This document shows, one piece after another, positions 34,095 through 47,248 of a stretch of DNA of 64,000 nt; within the stretch, counting starts at the first letter, position 1; each line of letters starts with the position of its first letter. Source of the DNA: Branchiostoma floridae (Eukaryota; Chordata; Leptocardii; Amphioxiformes; Branchiostomatidae); contig NC_049994.1 in assembly GCF_000003815.2 (NCBI RefSeq), positions 6,352,543-6,416,542 on the forward strand, read 5' to 3'. The notes beneath the pieces were generated by a model. The model did not search any database. It worked only from the letters and a program-made list of their open reading frames with translations, and was not told the DNA's origin. The translations under genes and the position numbers were made by a program.

Positions 34095-37000
34095 CTGTGG
34101 ATGAAGAATATGACTATATGATTTCCCTCATCATGATAATATGACTGCTTTGATATTTGTTTTGATTCCTGAAGAAAATGACTCAAAAATCGTAGGGAGT
34201 GACCATTTTCACCATGTTGTCAACTTGCACATTAACTTTTTTAATGCCAGTTTTGATTTTAACTACAAACGGGTAAACTGCATGGTATAAATGGGAGATA
34301 CAGAGAATTTCAAAAATGGACAAGGAACCTAAATATTAAGTTGACTTGCAATTAAGATAGGAATTTCGTAAATTTCGTCACCACATAGCATCAACTCTCA
34401 TAATTCGACCGGATGCCATAATACCTCCACATGAGAGGAATACATGAATTCAAAGTAATTTAGAGAGATGTAATATGTGAGCATCAGTAATGCTAAGGTA
34501 TATTCGCTGCAGACATTTAGGTGTTAAAGGCAACATTGAGAAGGCTTCTATACTATTTTTTTGACGTGGCGATATTATGGCACCTGGTGGAATTATGAGA
34601 GGTGATGTTACATAAATAGGCGCAGTTGATACATCTTTATTAAGCCTTTAAGGTTGGAAGTATTCATGGCCAATCGTAAAGCGTTCTTACCGACGGGACA
34701 GTCTTTTTCATCGGAGTTGTCATCGCAGTCATTAACTCCGTCACAGCGATCCCCTGGCCGGATGCACTTGGACCCGTCAGCACAGGTGAAGCCGTCGGTC
34801 GCCTCGCAGTCATCTGGGAAAGGAAACATAAAATTATTTCACGATACGCTGACTAGGTTCACTTATAGTTTTGTGACTTCAGACTGTTGCAATAGAACGG
34901 ATACCAGCGCTGTGCCATAAGCAGAAAACGCATTCTAAATTCTGTCGTTCGAAGAAAATGAACAATTTCAAAAGGACAAAAGCAACCAATATGCTTGCCA
35001 CTGCTTTGTTCTCCGAATTAACTGTTTTCCAAAAGTTGCTATGGAATGGACAAAAAATGTTCGTAAGCATTTATGTCTTCACGGAGTTTGTATAATTTAA
35101 GAAATTCATTTCTCAAGAGATGGAAATGTATATCACTTCGCTCGTAAGGTTTGGTAAAAGGTGTTGAGAGCTTTGGCTTTTGGTTATGATCTGAACTCAC
35201 AACGAGGAGTCCAGCTTTCGTCCCAGCCGAGTGTCTCTCCCTGGTTCTGTGTTTCCAACCATGTGATGAGTGGCTGGAAGTAGTCCAGGATCGGCTGAGC
35301 TGACATCGTTCTTTGTCCGGTGATCACCTCCATGGCGTCCGGCCACACCTGACTAGATCCCATCTGGAGCATTTGACTGTGTGAGAGGGGGGGGGGGGGG
35401 TAGGGGGGCAGTTACCATCTATACGTCGATGAAGTTTAGACATCCAGGTAATAAGATATGCCAAAAAGCAGTTTCTCGAGCAGTTGGATATGATTTACAG
35501 ACACTGGAGAGATCTTGTTGACAGAGTTTTATATCCTAGCTAGTTGGAGGACAGGTGAATAACTATGAATTAAAATGCAGAAAAGGAGCGAAAAGAAGTT
35601 TTTGTAAACCAAAGGAAACAAGCGTTAGACAATTTGAGACTATGTTGCTTCGTGGTGTTTGAAACGTCTGGCCGTTTCAAAAATTACGTCTAGTTTTAAT
35701 AACTGCTTTTTTTGCGTAGTTACCATCTACACCACTGCTTTACCAGAACAAAGCATAAATGCATCAAAGCAATGTGTCATAGTGCTCCAAGTAAAGAGAA
35801 CAAAGCATAAATGCATCAAAGCAATGTGTCATAGTGCTCCAAGTAAAGAGAACAAAGCATAAATGCATCAAAGCAATGTGACATAGTGCTCCAAGTAAAG
35901 AGAACAAATCATACATGCATCAAAGCAATGTGTCATTGTGCTCCAACTTGCCTCCAAGTAAAGAGGAGTTAATAAGCACTAATGTGTCTTTAGTTTGACA
36001 GGAACATGATAAGAAACTCACGCCAGTTTTTCCCCAGCGGCTGCCTTGTTGGGCCCTGCAGAGATGTCGCACTTGTGCAGCGGACCGGTGTGTCCGGAAG
36101 TGTCACACAGGGCCTTGTGGAACTGGAACTGAACGATGAAGCTCACGAAGTACCTAATAGAATGCAGTGAAACAATCAACATATCGTTATAGTACTGGTA
36201 TGTTGCTTGGCTTTATTTTGTTATCTCCTTCCGAAAAGGATTAAAGAAAGCTTTACAGACCCACTAACAGAACGCAAAAGATATTTCTTATACATGTTTT
36301 CAGGTTTTAATGGTTGTCTATCTATTATCACTTTTAAGTTCTCTCTATCTGCAGCGACATAAACAGAATGATTTACAAGAGACAAATGCCGCTCAGAAAG
36401 CATCTAGGGAGCATTAGATAAATAAACACACAGCAGACCTGATGTAAGGGGTATTGCCAGGGATGTGGAATTTGCATCCGGGGTCAAAATCTTTGGCGTG
36501 GTTCCTCGGGATAGGTGGCACGATGCCCTGGTAATGAGTCCTGTATAGGAGTAAAGACACCATTGTGGGTCCTGTTATCTAATATGTCAATTATAATATA
36601 ACCATAGTGTGAAAAACACCTTCAAGAGCTGATAATGATGCTAGATCTTTTAGACCAATTCTAACCACCACTGCTGGTTGTGCTTGAGTTACGTTAAATT
36701 GCCCTAGTTCTGTGTGACTGATTGTGATTCTGACAAGTATCTTTGGCAGAGATGTACACAATGCATATCATTAATATGTACATAATGAAATGCAAATTAT
36801 GTACATTTTGACTTAATTTGCATACTTAATGAGGAAAAGCTACATTTACATTGATTTCCATTTTAGAACTCAAATATATGTATCATACGTATTTTGTGGC
36901 AGGTGGAAAATTAGCAGATTATAATTATGCAAATAAGTCCTATTTGCATAATAAATGTGAAATTGTCCAAATCCACCTAAGTAAATGTATTACATAATTG

Positions 37001-40000
37001 GATGTTCAATACTGTGGCCTGTGTAAGTTAGCCAAATAAAGTTGTACATAACCAAACATAGATTATACATAATCAAAATATTTCATGGAGGTATAAGGTC
37101 TCCGAACTCTTTTTTTTCCCCCTAGTTATGTCAGGCTGATGTGTGATTCTGACCTGAGCTTCCACCACTCCTGATTGTATGTTTCCGGGGTGATAGAGCC
37201 GTTGAAAACTCCCCATCTCCACTGGTCCATCAGATATCCGAACGGCAGGAAGGAAACCTTGTCCAGGGCCATACTCATCAGGAAGTTGATGTCAGACTCT
37301 GGATGAAGAGGATTCAACAAATAAGAAGTGTTATTCAAATTCGTCAGAAAGCAGTTACTCAAGCAACTTGATATGATTTTGGAAACGGTCAGGTGTTTCA
37401 GATATCATCCACTATTTTTCGTCAGTGACAGTTAAGAAATCGTAAACAGACTGTTTTATACTCTAACTATGAGTGCAAAAGAGCTGAGACAATTTGAATT
37501 GTCTAATTGGAAACAAGGTAAGACACAGTCAAGCATAAGACAATTTTGTATTCCAGTATGACACAAAGGCAAGACAAAGGTATGACGAAGTTGATTCAAA
37601 TTAGAAAATTTTTCCCTGCTGTTTTAGTTACAGGAGCTAATTAACGTTTTGTTGCGGAGGTGGGACAACAATGCCCTAAGTACTGGAGAGTTCCATACGT
37701 AGGCCCCCTTTCCAGAGATATTCACTTACGGGAAAGTTACTTTGAATCGCAAAACTTATTTCAAATCTCTTTGAGAATTTCTTGCCAAAGAACAAAAATA
37801 GATTGAAGTACATCCTCTGCGCATGCTGTAAAACTTACGATCGTCGTCATCCACTGTGTCTAGGAGGCCGATGCCCTGTAAGTGTGTTGGAGTGGACACG
37901 GACAGAGCCAGCAGATCTCCCACTGCTTCATGGAAACCCGGGTTCCCCCCACGCCGGAATGGAACAGGCTGATGTTTGTACTGTAGGTAGTACTCGATGT
38001 GACCCATCTCGTGGTGGATGGTGACCAGATCATCCATATTTATGTTGGTGCACATCTTAACCCTGTATGTAGACATATTTGATTTTGTCAAATATGATTT
38101 GAACTTCACTGAAATACTGATAGAAATTGACATAGTAAAGCTTTACGTACTTCATTTTTGTAGACGGTGTAAATCTTTCACCAACAAGCTTTCATGATCA
38201 GTCTTCTGACTCCACTGGAGTTGTACTGAACAGAAACCTATACCACGTGACCTGGACGGAAGTGTGACGTCAACAACGGGTCAAAGGTGCCAGGAAGTCG
38301 GTATCGGCCCCCGTCTGTTGACTGAGGGATGGTCGATGGGCTCTAAAGTAAATGGCTTCTTCAAACTCTTCTAGGACACTGACGATGACAATATCCTAAG
38401 AGGATTCGGGTTTAAGGGATCTAAATTAGAGCCCAATCACCCTTCAATGAAGACGAGAGCCGATACCATCTCCGGGAAACCTTTCACCCATTGCTGACGT
38501 CGTACTTCTGGTTAGGTCACGTGAAATAGACTACAGGTCATTTCTACTTGAGATAGGTTGGTAGAACCTACTGACAGCTAGTTAATGCAATGAAACATTC
38601 CACATACCCCTAGACTACTTGAAATAATGAAAAAAATGTTGTGATTTCAAAGCCTTAATTGTGGTATTTCAGCCACATCCCAGATAAATAGTTATAAATT
38701 TCCTATTCTGTGGTGTCAACATATAAACTCGAAACAAACTCATCATAATGACCTACCTGACATCATGAGCGTTGTAGAAGTCCCATGCTGACGCGTGACA
38801 GACCACCTCTCTGTCTGCTGGTTTGACGAACATGGAGTGGTCCCAGAAGTTCTGCGGCATCTCAACTTGACCCATGTCCTTGAAGAAGTCATCTGATGTG
38901 CGGAACATCCGATCAACTGTCCATCCCTGACAAGGGTTTGTATAACTGTTAGAACTGTGATATATCGATAGCTAACTGCGTGTGCTCATTGCTCATATTT
39001 CTAAGAGGACCATGGAAAAATACAGCAGATGCCGATTGCTGCCACATCTATGCAATAGCTGCAAAGAAGATCACTTATGCACCCAAAATCAGCTACTCAA
39101 GCAACTGGATATGATTTTGAAATGGTCAGACGTTTCTAGTAGAATCCACTACCTTTGTTCATTGACACTGGCGTCTGAACGTTACCAAAATCATATGCAG
39201 TTGCCTACTTTTTTGGCGTATCTCATTACCCGGATGTCTAACCTTCATCGATGTAAAATTCCCTTATGAATTACGGACTCATTTCATAATCTCTCAACCC
39301 TCTTTGTGGTGCATCCATACAGCCAGTGGTAATCGTACTGGTGTATTTGAGAGGATTCAGAGTGCCAAAATTCTGGAGACATAGCAGAGGTGGTCTTAAA
39401 TTATTGTCAAAAATTTCCTTATGAAAACAGTATGAAAGGGGGTATCTTACATCTGCCTGCATCTTTGGTGTCACATCAAGACTAGTCTTGCCAGGGTAAG
39501 GCTCCACAAGGTCGTAGATGTTGATCCAAGACTGAGACCACATGTTTCCTGTATGAAGACAAAGCGTCAAGCTGTCAACACTGGCAAAAGCAAAGAAACC
39601 GAAAACAACCAATCAAAAACAATCGCTGGTAAATCATATCAAGTTAGGTAGTGAATTTTTGTACTAATATCTGACCACTACAGGCAACAGTTTCTTTCCC
39701 CAGGCGGCAAAATTATGGAACTCTCTCGACGACACCTGTTTCCCTCCTGTCTACAACTGATTAGCCTTCAAAACAAATGTCTGACGAAATCCCCGTGCAC
39801 AGTTTCCAACTTCTTATTTCATTGCCTTGCAGTGGTCTTGTGACTTTGCTTTGAACAATCTCATTGAAAAAAAAAGCAGCATATAATGTTCAGAAGCTTT
39901 GGATTTGTACTTCAACGGTGTTCTGTATTTACCCAATAGATGTGCAGGGATGGGTCCAGTAGCACTGATTTTGTCCTGTCCGTACTGTTCCCTCAGCTTC

Positions 40001-43000
40001 TTCCTGACATAAGCGTGCAGGTTGTTGTACAGAGGCTGGAGCTGGTTGTACAGGTTCTCAAGCTGCTCCTGAAAGTCATCTGTCTCGTACCAGGAGCGCC
40101 AGTAGGCACCGGTGTCTGCCCAGTTCTGAGCTGCATGGACACGTAGAGGAAACTCTGGTTCACTTTTATCCGTGGGGTAACCTTTATCTGATGTTTTAAA
40201 ACCAGGGCATTACGGGATATGAAGTCGACGGACAACGGATTCAAATTGAAATGTTTTCCAGATATGGTAGTTTGTGACCAACGTCGATCGAGCTGATCCC
40301 CTAAAATCCAATTTTAATACACCGGATATAGGTAACCTCTCGGATAAAGGTGAATTTACATTACATGTGACACTTGGAGCTGCACAGCAGGATGAAGTTC
40401 TGGCGTTAAAAAAACTCTCACTCACTTTTACATGGTACTAGTATCACATTTGTAAGTTTGTATGCTCATTGCGTTAATAGAATTTTCGTAAAGCAGTGAC
40501 TACTTTTCAAAGGTAAACACACGTACCTCCTAATTTTTGATGGCTATCAGTCCATCGTGATCGCAGAGCGACCTAGTTCTCGTGAGAATTGCGAGAACTT
40601 GGTCGAGACTTGCGTGGATCTTCTGCCCGTCACCCTGCCTCCTTGCGGAGTAGGGGTAAGCTAAGGACTGTGGCAGCTCGTTACATGTGAGAATTCGCAA
40701 CTCTCGCGAGAACTAGGTCACTCCGTGAGCAAGATGGACTGATAGCCATCGAAAATTTGGAGTTTTTTGTGTTTACCTTTGAAAAGTGGTCACTGCTTGA
40801 CGAAAATTCTACTAACTGTGTACGTATTACGTGACTAATGAATCTCTTCAACGATAAACTAATTAACATCTTACCATCTTGGCTGACTGCATCGTTACTG
40901 AGTTGCACGAAGCGTGGATATTTGTCCTTCAGCTTCCTGCCCACCGCGTCCCGCCAGCCTTCCCAGCAGAACCGCAGCCGGTCGTAGTCACGGTTTTTGG
41001 CCAGACAGTCGTACAAATCTGTGTACAGAAAACGCGTTATAATGTGTTAAACATCGTAGGCCCTTCATGCTAGTTTTCCTTTTTATGTTACAATTTTAAG
41101 ACCCTATATACGTACACAAAATAAAGTGCTTACCAGCAAGCTTTCGATCAGGCCTCTGATCCTTTTCAAGTTGAAACCAAAGCCTAAGTCACACATCCGG
41201 ACCGGAAATGTGACGTCAGCAAAGGGTCAAAGGTGCTTGGCAGTCGGTATCGGCCCCCGTCTCGGTTGAGGGAAGGTTGGTAGGCTCTGATGTAAATGGT
41301 CTCTTTCACTCCCGTTGACTACCGTCACAGATTCACTTACATTCAAGACTTAGTATGATTTTCTTCTTTTTTTTCCCCATAAACAGTGACTTTACATTAC
41401 AACTACAGACACAGCTATATGAGACTGTGTATCACACATTTTCCTTAGTGGTTGTTAACTCTACATTTCTTCAACTACTCTCTAGTTTCACTAGTTGTAC
41501 TCTCTTACTCTGCTTTTGACCCTAACCTGGATTCAGCGCCAGACAGTTTGACCGGTCGTCATACTCGCACGCCTTCCCAGTAGAGTAAATGTTGTCCATC
41601 TCAGAGAGCAAGTTGTTAAGCTGAAAAACACATTTTTCAGATTAATTGGAAAACTTATAAAGTTACCAAAGCTGAAACCTTGCGATACATCTTTTAATAG
41701 GGATATGCATGTATCATTATAATTCCCTCACGTTTTCAAGAAAACATAAAGAACAAGATGGCGTCTGTCACCATCACACGAACGACATCTGTCGGATTTG
41801 CATATATCTGCATGTAATACTTACCTCCTCCAGCTTCGCCTGGTCAGTCTGTGCTGCGGTTCCAAGGCCGCTGATTTTATCGAAGAGTCTCTTCAGTGTT
41901 GCATTGTTGAAGTTCTGCCAGTCAAACCTGGAGGCATTTTGAGCCACTTCTTTGTCGAACGCTGCTTCTGCTAAGCTGGCTTCAACCTGGAAGTAGATTT
42001 AACAGAACACTATAATTACATTGACAGTATATGACTATGTGTGAATTGAATTGTTGACATATTCCAGAATAGAAAATGTACGGATGTGCACAACTACAAG
42101 ACTGAAATATGCGCGATTATGTTAAAAACGGGAAAAGACTTATCATATTATAACATGGATTAAATGCGTGCTGGAGATAAGGGTCTGGGCATGGTATGCA
42201 CAGTGTTTTTGAATCCTATGTAAAATTTGTTATGTTATTTTCTCACTGCGTTCCATGTATTTATCCATTGAATTTGAAATTTGAAATAAAGATCTATGAA
42301 AAAACTACATTTTATCACATTACTATAATTAGACTGAACCGTACGAGGTGTGATTAATAGCATCATCCAGAAATAAGCTTAAGGTGTACAAGTAAAATGT
42401 TGAGGGAAAACTGCATAGTATAAAGCATTTTATAAATAACTACTGAATGTTTTTAAATCTTTCAAAGAAAATATTTTCGTAAGAACGGATTTCCATTATT
42501 TTGGGCACATATGCAGGTAGCTTGAATATAACGTACACAATTAAATGCAATTGCAAATTAACAAAATAAGACTAATTTAGTATTATTGATCACAACCCTT
42601 TTATATTATCAATAAAAAAGGAAGTTTACGAAAGTTCGAAATATCTCCCGGAGGAATGAGGTCTCGGAACTCTGTATCTGTATTAAGAAAAATTACTTAC
42701 ACATAATTCGGCAGTCAGGCTATCTCGCTCGGCACGTTTAAACTCGATAATGTTTAACGTGCCGTTATTGCGGTGAAGGTTACAAATTGAATGTTTGGTT
42801 TTTAACACGAGAATTGAGTAAACTCATTTTCGTATATCCGGCTATGTAACCACAACCACTCTGGTATTCTGGGATTCTTTCTGACGTCAAAAGAAACGCC
42901 ATACTCACAGACATTATGTGTTCAGAAGATTGATTAAAATAGCAATAATTACACTATAGCTATTGGGTAACAACCAAAAGCACAATATGGCTTTAAACAG

Positions 43001-46000
43001 AACAGAAGCTTATCTAGGGAACGTTAAAAAAACGGAGCATTGCCGTTATTTTCAAAATATTGCAGCGACTGTCGACTTGATACTCCTAAATGCCATTTTT
43101 TTCAAAACAAAGGATATTGGTTAACCTGTGGATAAAGGTGAACTAGTTATAGCATTACCACAGCCTGGAGGATAACTTTAGCTATAGCATTACCACAGCA
43201 CGAATGAAGCAATTCTGAAGGATATTAATCTTATCTCCACCAAACACGGTTCTGATACACGTACTAACAAAGTGAATATTGACACAAAACGGAAGCTACC
43301 ACTTTTCCAAGACAGGAAGGGGGGGGGTCTGTTTTGAACATTGAGCCACGGAACGAGTTTGTTATAGCTTTCATATCCATTTCATTGTAATTGGCAGTTT
43401 TTTGGGGCAATTTTCTCACAGTAATACAAAATGAGTGACTAATAATAACTTGATGTGATAGATATGCTAGAAATGTCACAGAAAGGGAAATTCATCAAAA
43501 CAAAATGGTATGAGACATTGAAGCGACTTTGTTTATTTTTTATTTTCATACACCTGGGTAGCCTATTCAGTGCTAGTACACTGGTTTTCAATATGACTAT
43601 CTCGTTCAAACGACATCCACCTCACTGCGAAATATAACATCAACAACAACACTTTGTATACGTGGATACAACATAGTTTTAGTTTCTCTATATCTTCTAT
43701 TGAACTTTGGCATCCACAGAAAGATACTGTACGAATTTAATACCACCGCAAGCATTTTTCCATCATAAGAGACTACAGTGCATGGTGCTACCGCGAACTT
43801 AAAACCACCGCGAAAAGTCATTTTTCTCGCTACGTATACCGCGAAATTAAATCCCCGCAAACTCAAATGCATTTATACAATCGACGGAACAACAGTGTAA
43901 CAGTTGGGGCGTCTCTCCGTGTATTTGCTGAGCTAACACTTACCCGGGGTGGGGTCACAAATTGATAAGATTTATCTATACCACTACCTGTCACCGAGGA
44001 CAATAAACATTTACGGCTGCTCAATTTGGATTGCACTCAAGGCCGTCGATGACTGTTATAAAACTGGATATATGATGTTCAGCACTGAGTTTTCTTAACA
44101 CTGGACCCAGCGAAAGAGATTGTTGTTGTAGAGACGGGTTACTGAAAGAAAATGGTGTTACTCCATTTGCGTGTATGAAAAATCGCCCTTTCCCCTATGT
44201 TATTCGTTTAACGTATTCCTGTATTTGTCCACACCTGCTATATTTGCCCACACCTGCTATATTTGTCCACACCTGCTATATTTGTCCACACCTGCTGTAT
44301 TTGTCCACACCTGCTGTATTTGTCCATGCCTGCTGTATTTGCCCACACCTGCTATATTTGTCCACACCTGCTGTATTTGTCCACACCTGCTGTATTTGTC
44401 CACATCTGCTGTACGCTGTACGACATATTCTGTGCCCCCCTCCCCAATGTGTAAACGTCCTCGAAATGTCATGTGTTCTTATCCAAGGTTTGTCATAAAA
44501 AAGGATAAGCAATGTTCTTTTCCTTTTTTTCATATTCAATGCAAGTGTTATTTTTGACAATATGCCATTGCCACATTCAACTTAGCTCTAGAAAACAGCG
44601 TGCTTCTCTCTACGTTATAGTCTCCTTCTCAAACTTCGAGTGGGGCAAGCTTCTATTTTTAGCTGTTTGGCTAGTTTCAAAGTTGGGTAAGGTTCTCTAA
44701 TGTCGGGAAAGGGAGTTCCTAGAAAGGCAGTTCGCCGTGGAAGGAATTTCGCCACCTAAAAGGACAAACTCCCACTTCGGGCATTACAGAACTTACGCCA
44801 ACTTTGATAGGCTAGCCAACCGCCCCCCCCCTCCCCCACCCCTCTAAAAAATAAAAGCCAGTCCCTCTCGAAGTCTGCGAAGGAGGCTACTATATGTTAC
44901 TCGTTTTGACCTTTCCTGTATTTAACGACATCTGTTCTGCCTACATGACGACATAACCCTTGCCCCCCACCCCACCCAGGGTTAACCGCCGTCCTAGATA
45001 TGTCAGGTGTCCGATACTATATCTCCCCATGAGTTCGCACTTACCGTATGTAGCCACGGAGTTGTGTGACTGACGCTTGCTGTGAGGTTAAATTCTTCAG
45101 CATTCCAGCCAAGTTATTCCCATTCCTTTGTTCATTGACTAATTAGATATACAAGACTACAGGCAGTTTTTGATTATCTCTTTAGATTCAATAACTCTCA
45201 TAACTCTTGGCTTAACTGTCATAACTCAAAATGCATAAAAGTTTGCGTCGTTATCAGAACAGGTGCTGTCACGTTTAGCCCCACCTGATTTTATACCAAG
45301 ATTTTCGATATTCACGTATGTTAGGCTTTATTTTTCAGTAATTAAAATCTTGATATCTATTTTGTCGTTTGTAGTCACTGTACGAAAGTCACTTGACACT
45401 TTGCTGTGTCAATTTAAGTGTATTTCGTCACAGTATTGACCGTTATACTGAAATATTCCCTGTGTTATATAACCTCTGGAATCGTGTTGCGAGCAAGTCA
45501 TGTCAGTCTGTCTCTAAAAGGCCACCCGTTGGAAAAAAAGTTGTTTGCTAACGTAACGTTAACAGTTTTCTGACGAATAAAATTCAAAGCCAACAATACT
45601 CTTTCCAACACCTTCACAATAACCTCATTAAAACTGCTTTCCAAGCAAGAGTTCTTTTCACATTGGTTGGAACCAGTGGCTTAGCAACGATACTTTTACA
45701 GATATGTTGTTATTTAGTGTTGCTATTTATATTAATGTTATTGTGTTGTTTCTGCCCAGGATTGCCTGAAAAATAGGTCTAGGTTTGACATGAGCTGCAT
45801 TACTCCTGGTTAAATAAGATAAATGCGTTTACTACCGACGTACACAGACTTATACCGTTTGTATTGTTTATTAGGGCGCCGTCACAAAAGTCATCATGCG
45901 ATCGTCGTACGATTTTTATGCCATAAGATTTTCAAGCAGGCTGTGCCAGAACCAACCACCGACTTAGATCCCTAACATCATTTTGGGTACCAAGACAGTT

Positions 46001-47248
46001 GAAATTTGCAGGAGACGCGTACGTTTTTGTCCTCCCAAATGCCCTAAGATAGCGATCGCACGACGATCGTACAACCTATGTGTGGCTGCGACCTTGGTTG
46101 AGTTGAGGCGACCAGTTGCTTCAACAGTAACCTTCGGTCCTACAGTTTACGTACGTGACGCCAGTTGTTGGTACACGTTTGATTGTATCCCGTTCATTAA
46201 CAATGACATGTCCATCAGGCAACCCTTACAGGCGCAAAATCTAAAACCAACACCGTACTCACCAACGGTTTAATTCAAAAGTCAATTTTTCAAAAAAAGA
46301 TAACGGACCAGTCGCCATTAAACGAAAGCCGACGATTTCGTAGCTTAAAGCAGCTTTGCTTCTGTTTATTGTTATATGGTTTGTTTACCGAAGCAGGTCT
46401 AAAGTGGTTTTATCTACATGTATGTGAGATTTTAGTGGCCTTGATACCAAGTAGCGTTCGCAGACGGAAACTTCACTTAACTTGGCGGAAGTATTCTTCT
46501 TCTCCAATTTCTTCTAGTGCACAACTTTGTTTGGTGTTTGAGTTATTTTTAACTTAAAACAGGAGGGCTTGGTTCGGTAAAGGGTAGCCTACAGTTAGAC
46601 GTGGAACTGAGGTGTCTTGTTCAATATAGGAGGGTCTACATGGGGAATCCCGACAACGATTTACGTTGAATTCAGAAGAACGCCCTACGTACTACGCTAA
46701 ATCATGGAGGGCAATTACGCTTAATTTGGTCGCCTCGCTGCGAATTACGTAGATAAGATGGTTTTCCCTTTTCCCGAGTTGCAGGGAAAAAATAGGCTCT
46801 CTACGTCTTACGGAAAAGAGCATGCAGACCCTCATATAGTACGCACTGCATGTGGTAATGCTAAATTCTGTCCTTACGCAGTTACTGTAGACCCTTCAAA
46901 GTTGGATATTCAAACCTTGAGACACGCTTACGGTATTCTAAAACTGGATTGTACTTGTGTTCTAAACGCACTGGATCCTTCTGGAACAAAATAGGCAGCA
47001 AGTCAACACATATTAGTACATAGTGGACGGAGATGCAGCCTTACCTGTTTTTGACTATTCTCCGGTGTGAGGTCCGTGTTGTAGTTCCACGCAGCCACAA
47101 CACTGTCATATAAAACCTTCTCAGCTTTAGCGTTGTAGTCCCAAATGAAGTCCCAGGCCTGCTGCTCGTCTGTGATGCCCTGAGGAGCGACGTTCTGAGC
47201 TGACAACAACACTAACAGTAGACAGAAGACTCCCGCTCTCCCTGCCAT
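34012..47248 (-). CDS. ACE gene C, angiotensin-converting enzyme-like with LDLa module
   Basis: Complete 14-exon gene, 684 residues. Exons: 47045-47248, 41825-41986, 41527-41620, 40875-41018, 39933-40130, 39451-39548, 38757-38926, 37839-38062, 37154-37298, 36439-36540, 36022-36153, 35201-35376, 34691-34813, 34012-34094. Same order as gene B: signal peptide, M2 zinc peptidyl-dipeptidase domain (HHEMGH and GFHEAVGD in exon 8; KFHIP and PYIRYF over exons 10-11), LDLa, hydrophobic GPI-like tail. It is the most diverged copy: exon 4 reads [10 protein letters not shown], exon 8 reads FRRGGNPG where the others have FRGGANPG, and exon 5 reads ETDDF where others have IPDF. Intron 1 is large (about 5 kb). 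No frame break was found and all junctions are GT-AG, so it is probably functional. Confidence 0.93.
34691..34813 (-). CDS. LDLa exon of ACE gene C
   Basis: Six-cysteine LDL-receptor class A module. The last acidic box reads [11 protein letters not shown]. Same size and phase as the exons in genes A and B. Confidence 0.9.
35455..35700 (-). repeat. Dispersed repeat (decayed copy of the 23010-23390 family)
   Basis: It retains GCAGTTGGATATGATTT and GTCTGGCCGTTTCAAAA, but the ribozyme-like core has been lost. It sits between exons 12 and 11 of gene C, the same position as the gene B copy. Confidence 0.5.
35747..35957. repeat. 52-bp tandem repeat, about 4 copies
   Basis: Unit AACAAAGCATAAATGCATCA then AAGCAATGTGTCATAGTGCT then CCAAGTAAAGAG. 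The first three copies are nearly identical; the fourth has substitutions. It lies in intron 11 of ACE gene C. Confidence 0.9.
37340..37705 (-). repeat. Dispersed repeat with hammerhead-like core, minus-strand copy
   Basis: On the minus strand CTGACGA is at 37419-37425, followed by a stem-forming stretch and GAAAC near 37395. It extends through a TATAAAA-like site and AATTGTCTTA-like motifs to a poly-A-poor end near 37705. It is colinear with 23010-23390 in the opposite orientation. It lies in the intron between exons 9 and 8 of gene C. Confidence 0.5.
38200..38525. mobile_element. Degenerate foldback element
   Basis: GTGACGTCAACAACGGGTCA at the left pairs imperfectly with TTCACCCATTGCTGACGTCG at the right; inner arms carry GTCGGTATCGGCCCCCGTCT and GAGAGCCGATACCATC. 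A one-arm relative with TGACGTCAGCAAAGGGTCAA is at about 41165-41330. Confidence 0.6.
40540..40760. mobile_element. Foldback element in ACE gene C intron
   Basis: TTGATGGCTATCAGTCCATC at the left pairs with GATGGACTGATAGCCATCGA at the right; inner arms GACCTAGTTCTCGTGAGA and CTCGCGAGAACTAGGTC. Related to 2666-2860 in gene A. Confidence 0.75.
43725..43876. mobile_element. MITE, family 1 copy 3
   Basis: Starts TACTGTACG, contains ACCGCGAACTTAAAACCACC and ends AAATGCATTTATA. It is internally deleted relative to 29724-29936. Confidence 0.7.
44220..44412. repeat. 19-bp minisatellite
   Basis: About ten copies of TATTTGTCCACACCTGCTG with few substitutions. Because 19 is not a multiple of 3, the array stays open in several frames; this does not imply a protein. 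Confidence 0.95.
44664..44820. mobile_element. MITE, GCTAGTTTCAAAGTTGG family, copy 2
   Basis: Left end TTTGGCTAGTTTCAAAGTTG, right end CAACTTTGATAGGCTAGCCA. It shares its interior with 20333-20470. Confidence 0.75.
45873..46096. mobile_element. Probable MITE (GCGATCGTCG inverted repeat)
   Basis: ATGCGATCGTCGTACGAT near 45896 pairs with ATCGCACGACGATCGTAC near 46053. Outer ends GGGCGCCGTCACA and TGTGTGGCTGCGACC are weakly complementary. Confidence 0.5.

Larger units (their letters stand above)
41987..47044. other. Intron 1 of ACE gene C
   Basis: No exon recognised. It holds a family-1 MITE (43725-43876), a 19-bp minisatellite (44220-44412), a MITE (44664-44820) and a GCGATCG-rich inverted repeat (45873-46096). 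The rest is AT-rich with no identifiable feature. Confidence 0.7.

Noticed and set aside
44171-44557. Cysteine-rich open frames on both strands
   Set aside because: Produced entirely by the 19-bp minisatellite.
46758-46994. 78-codon open frame near ACE gene C exon 1
   Set aside because: Lies in intron 1, no domain, no conservation with the other ACE copies.
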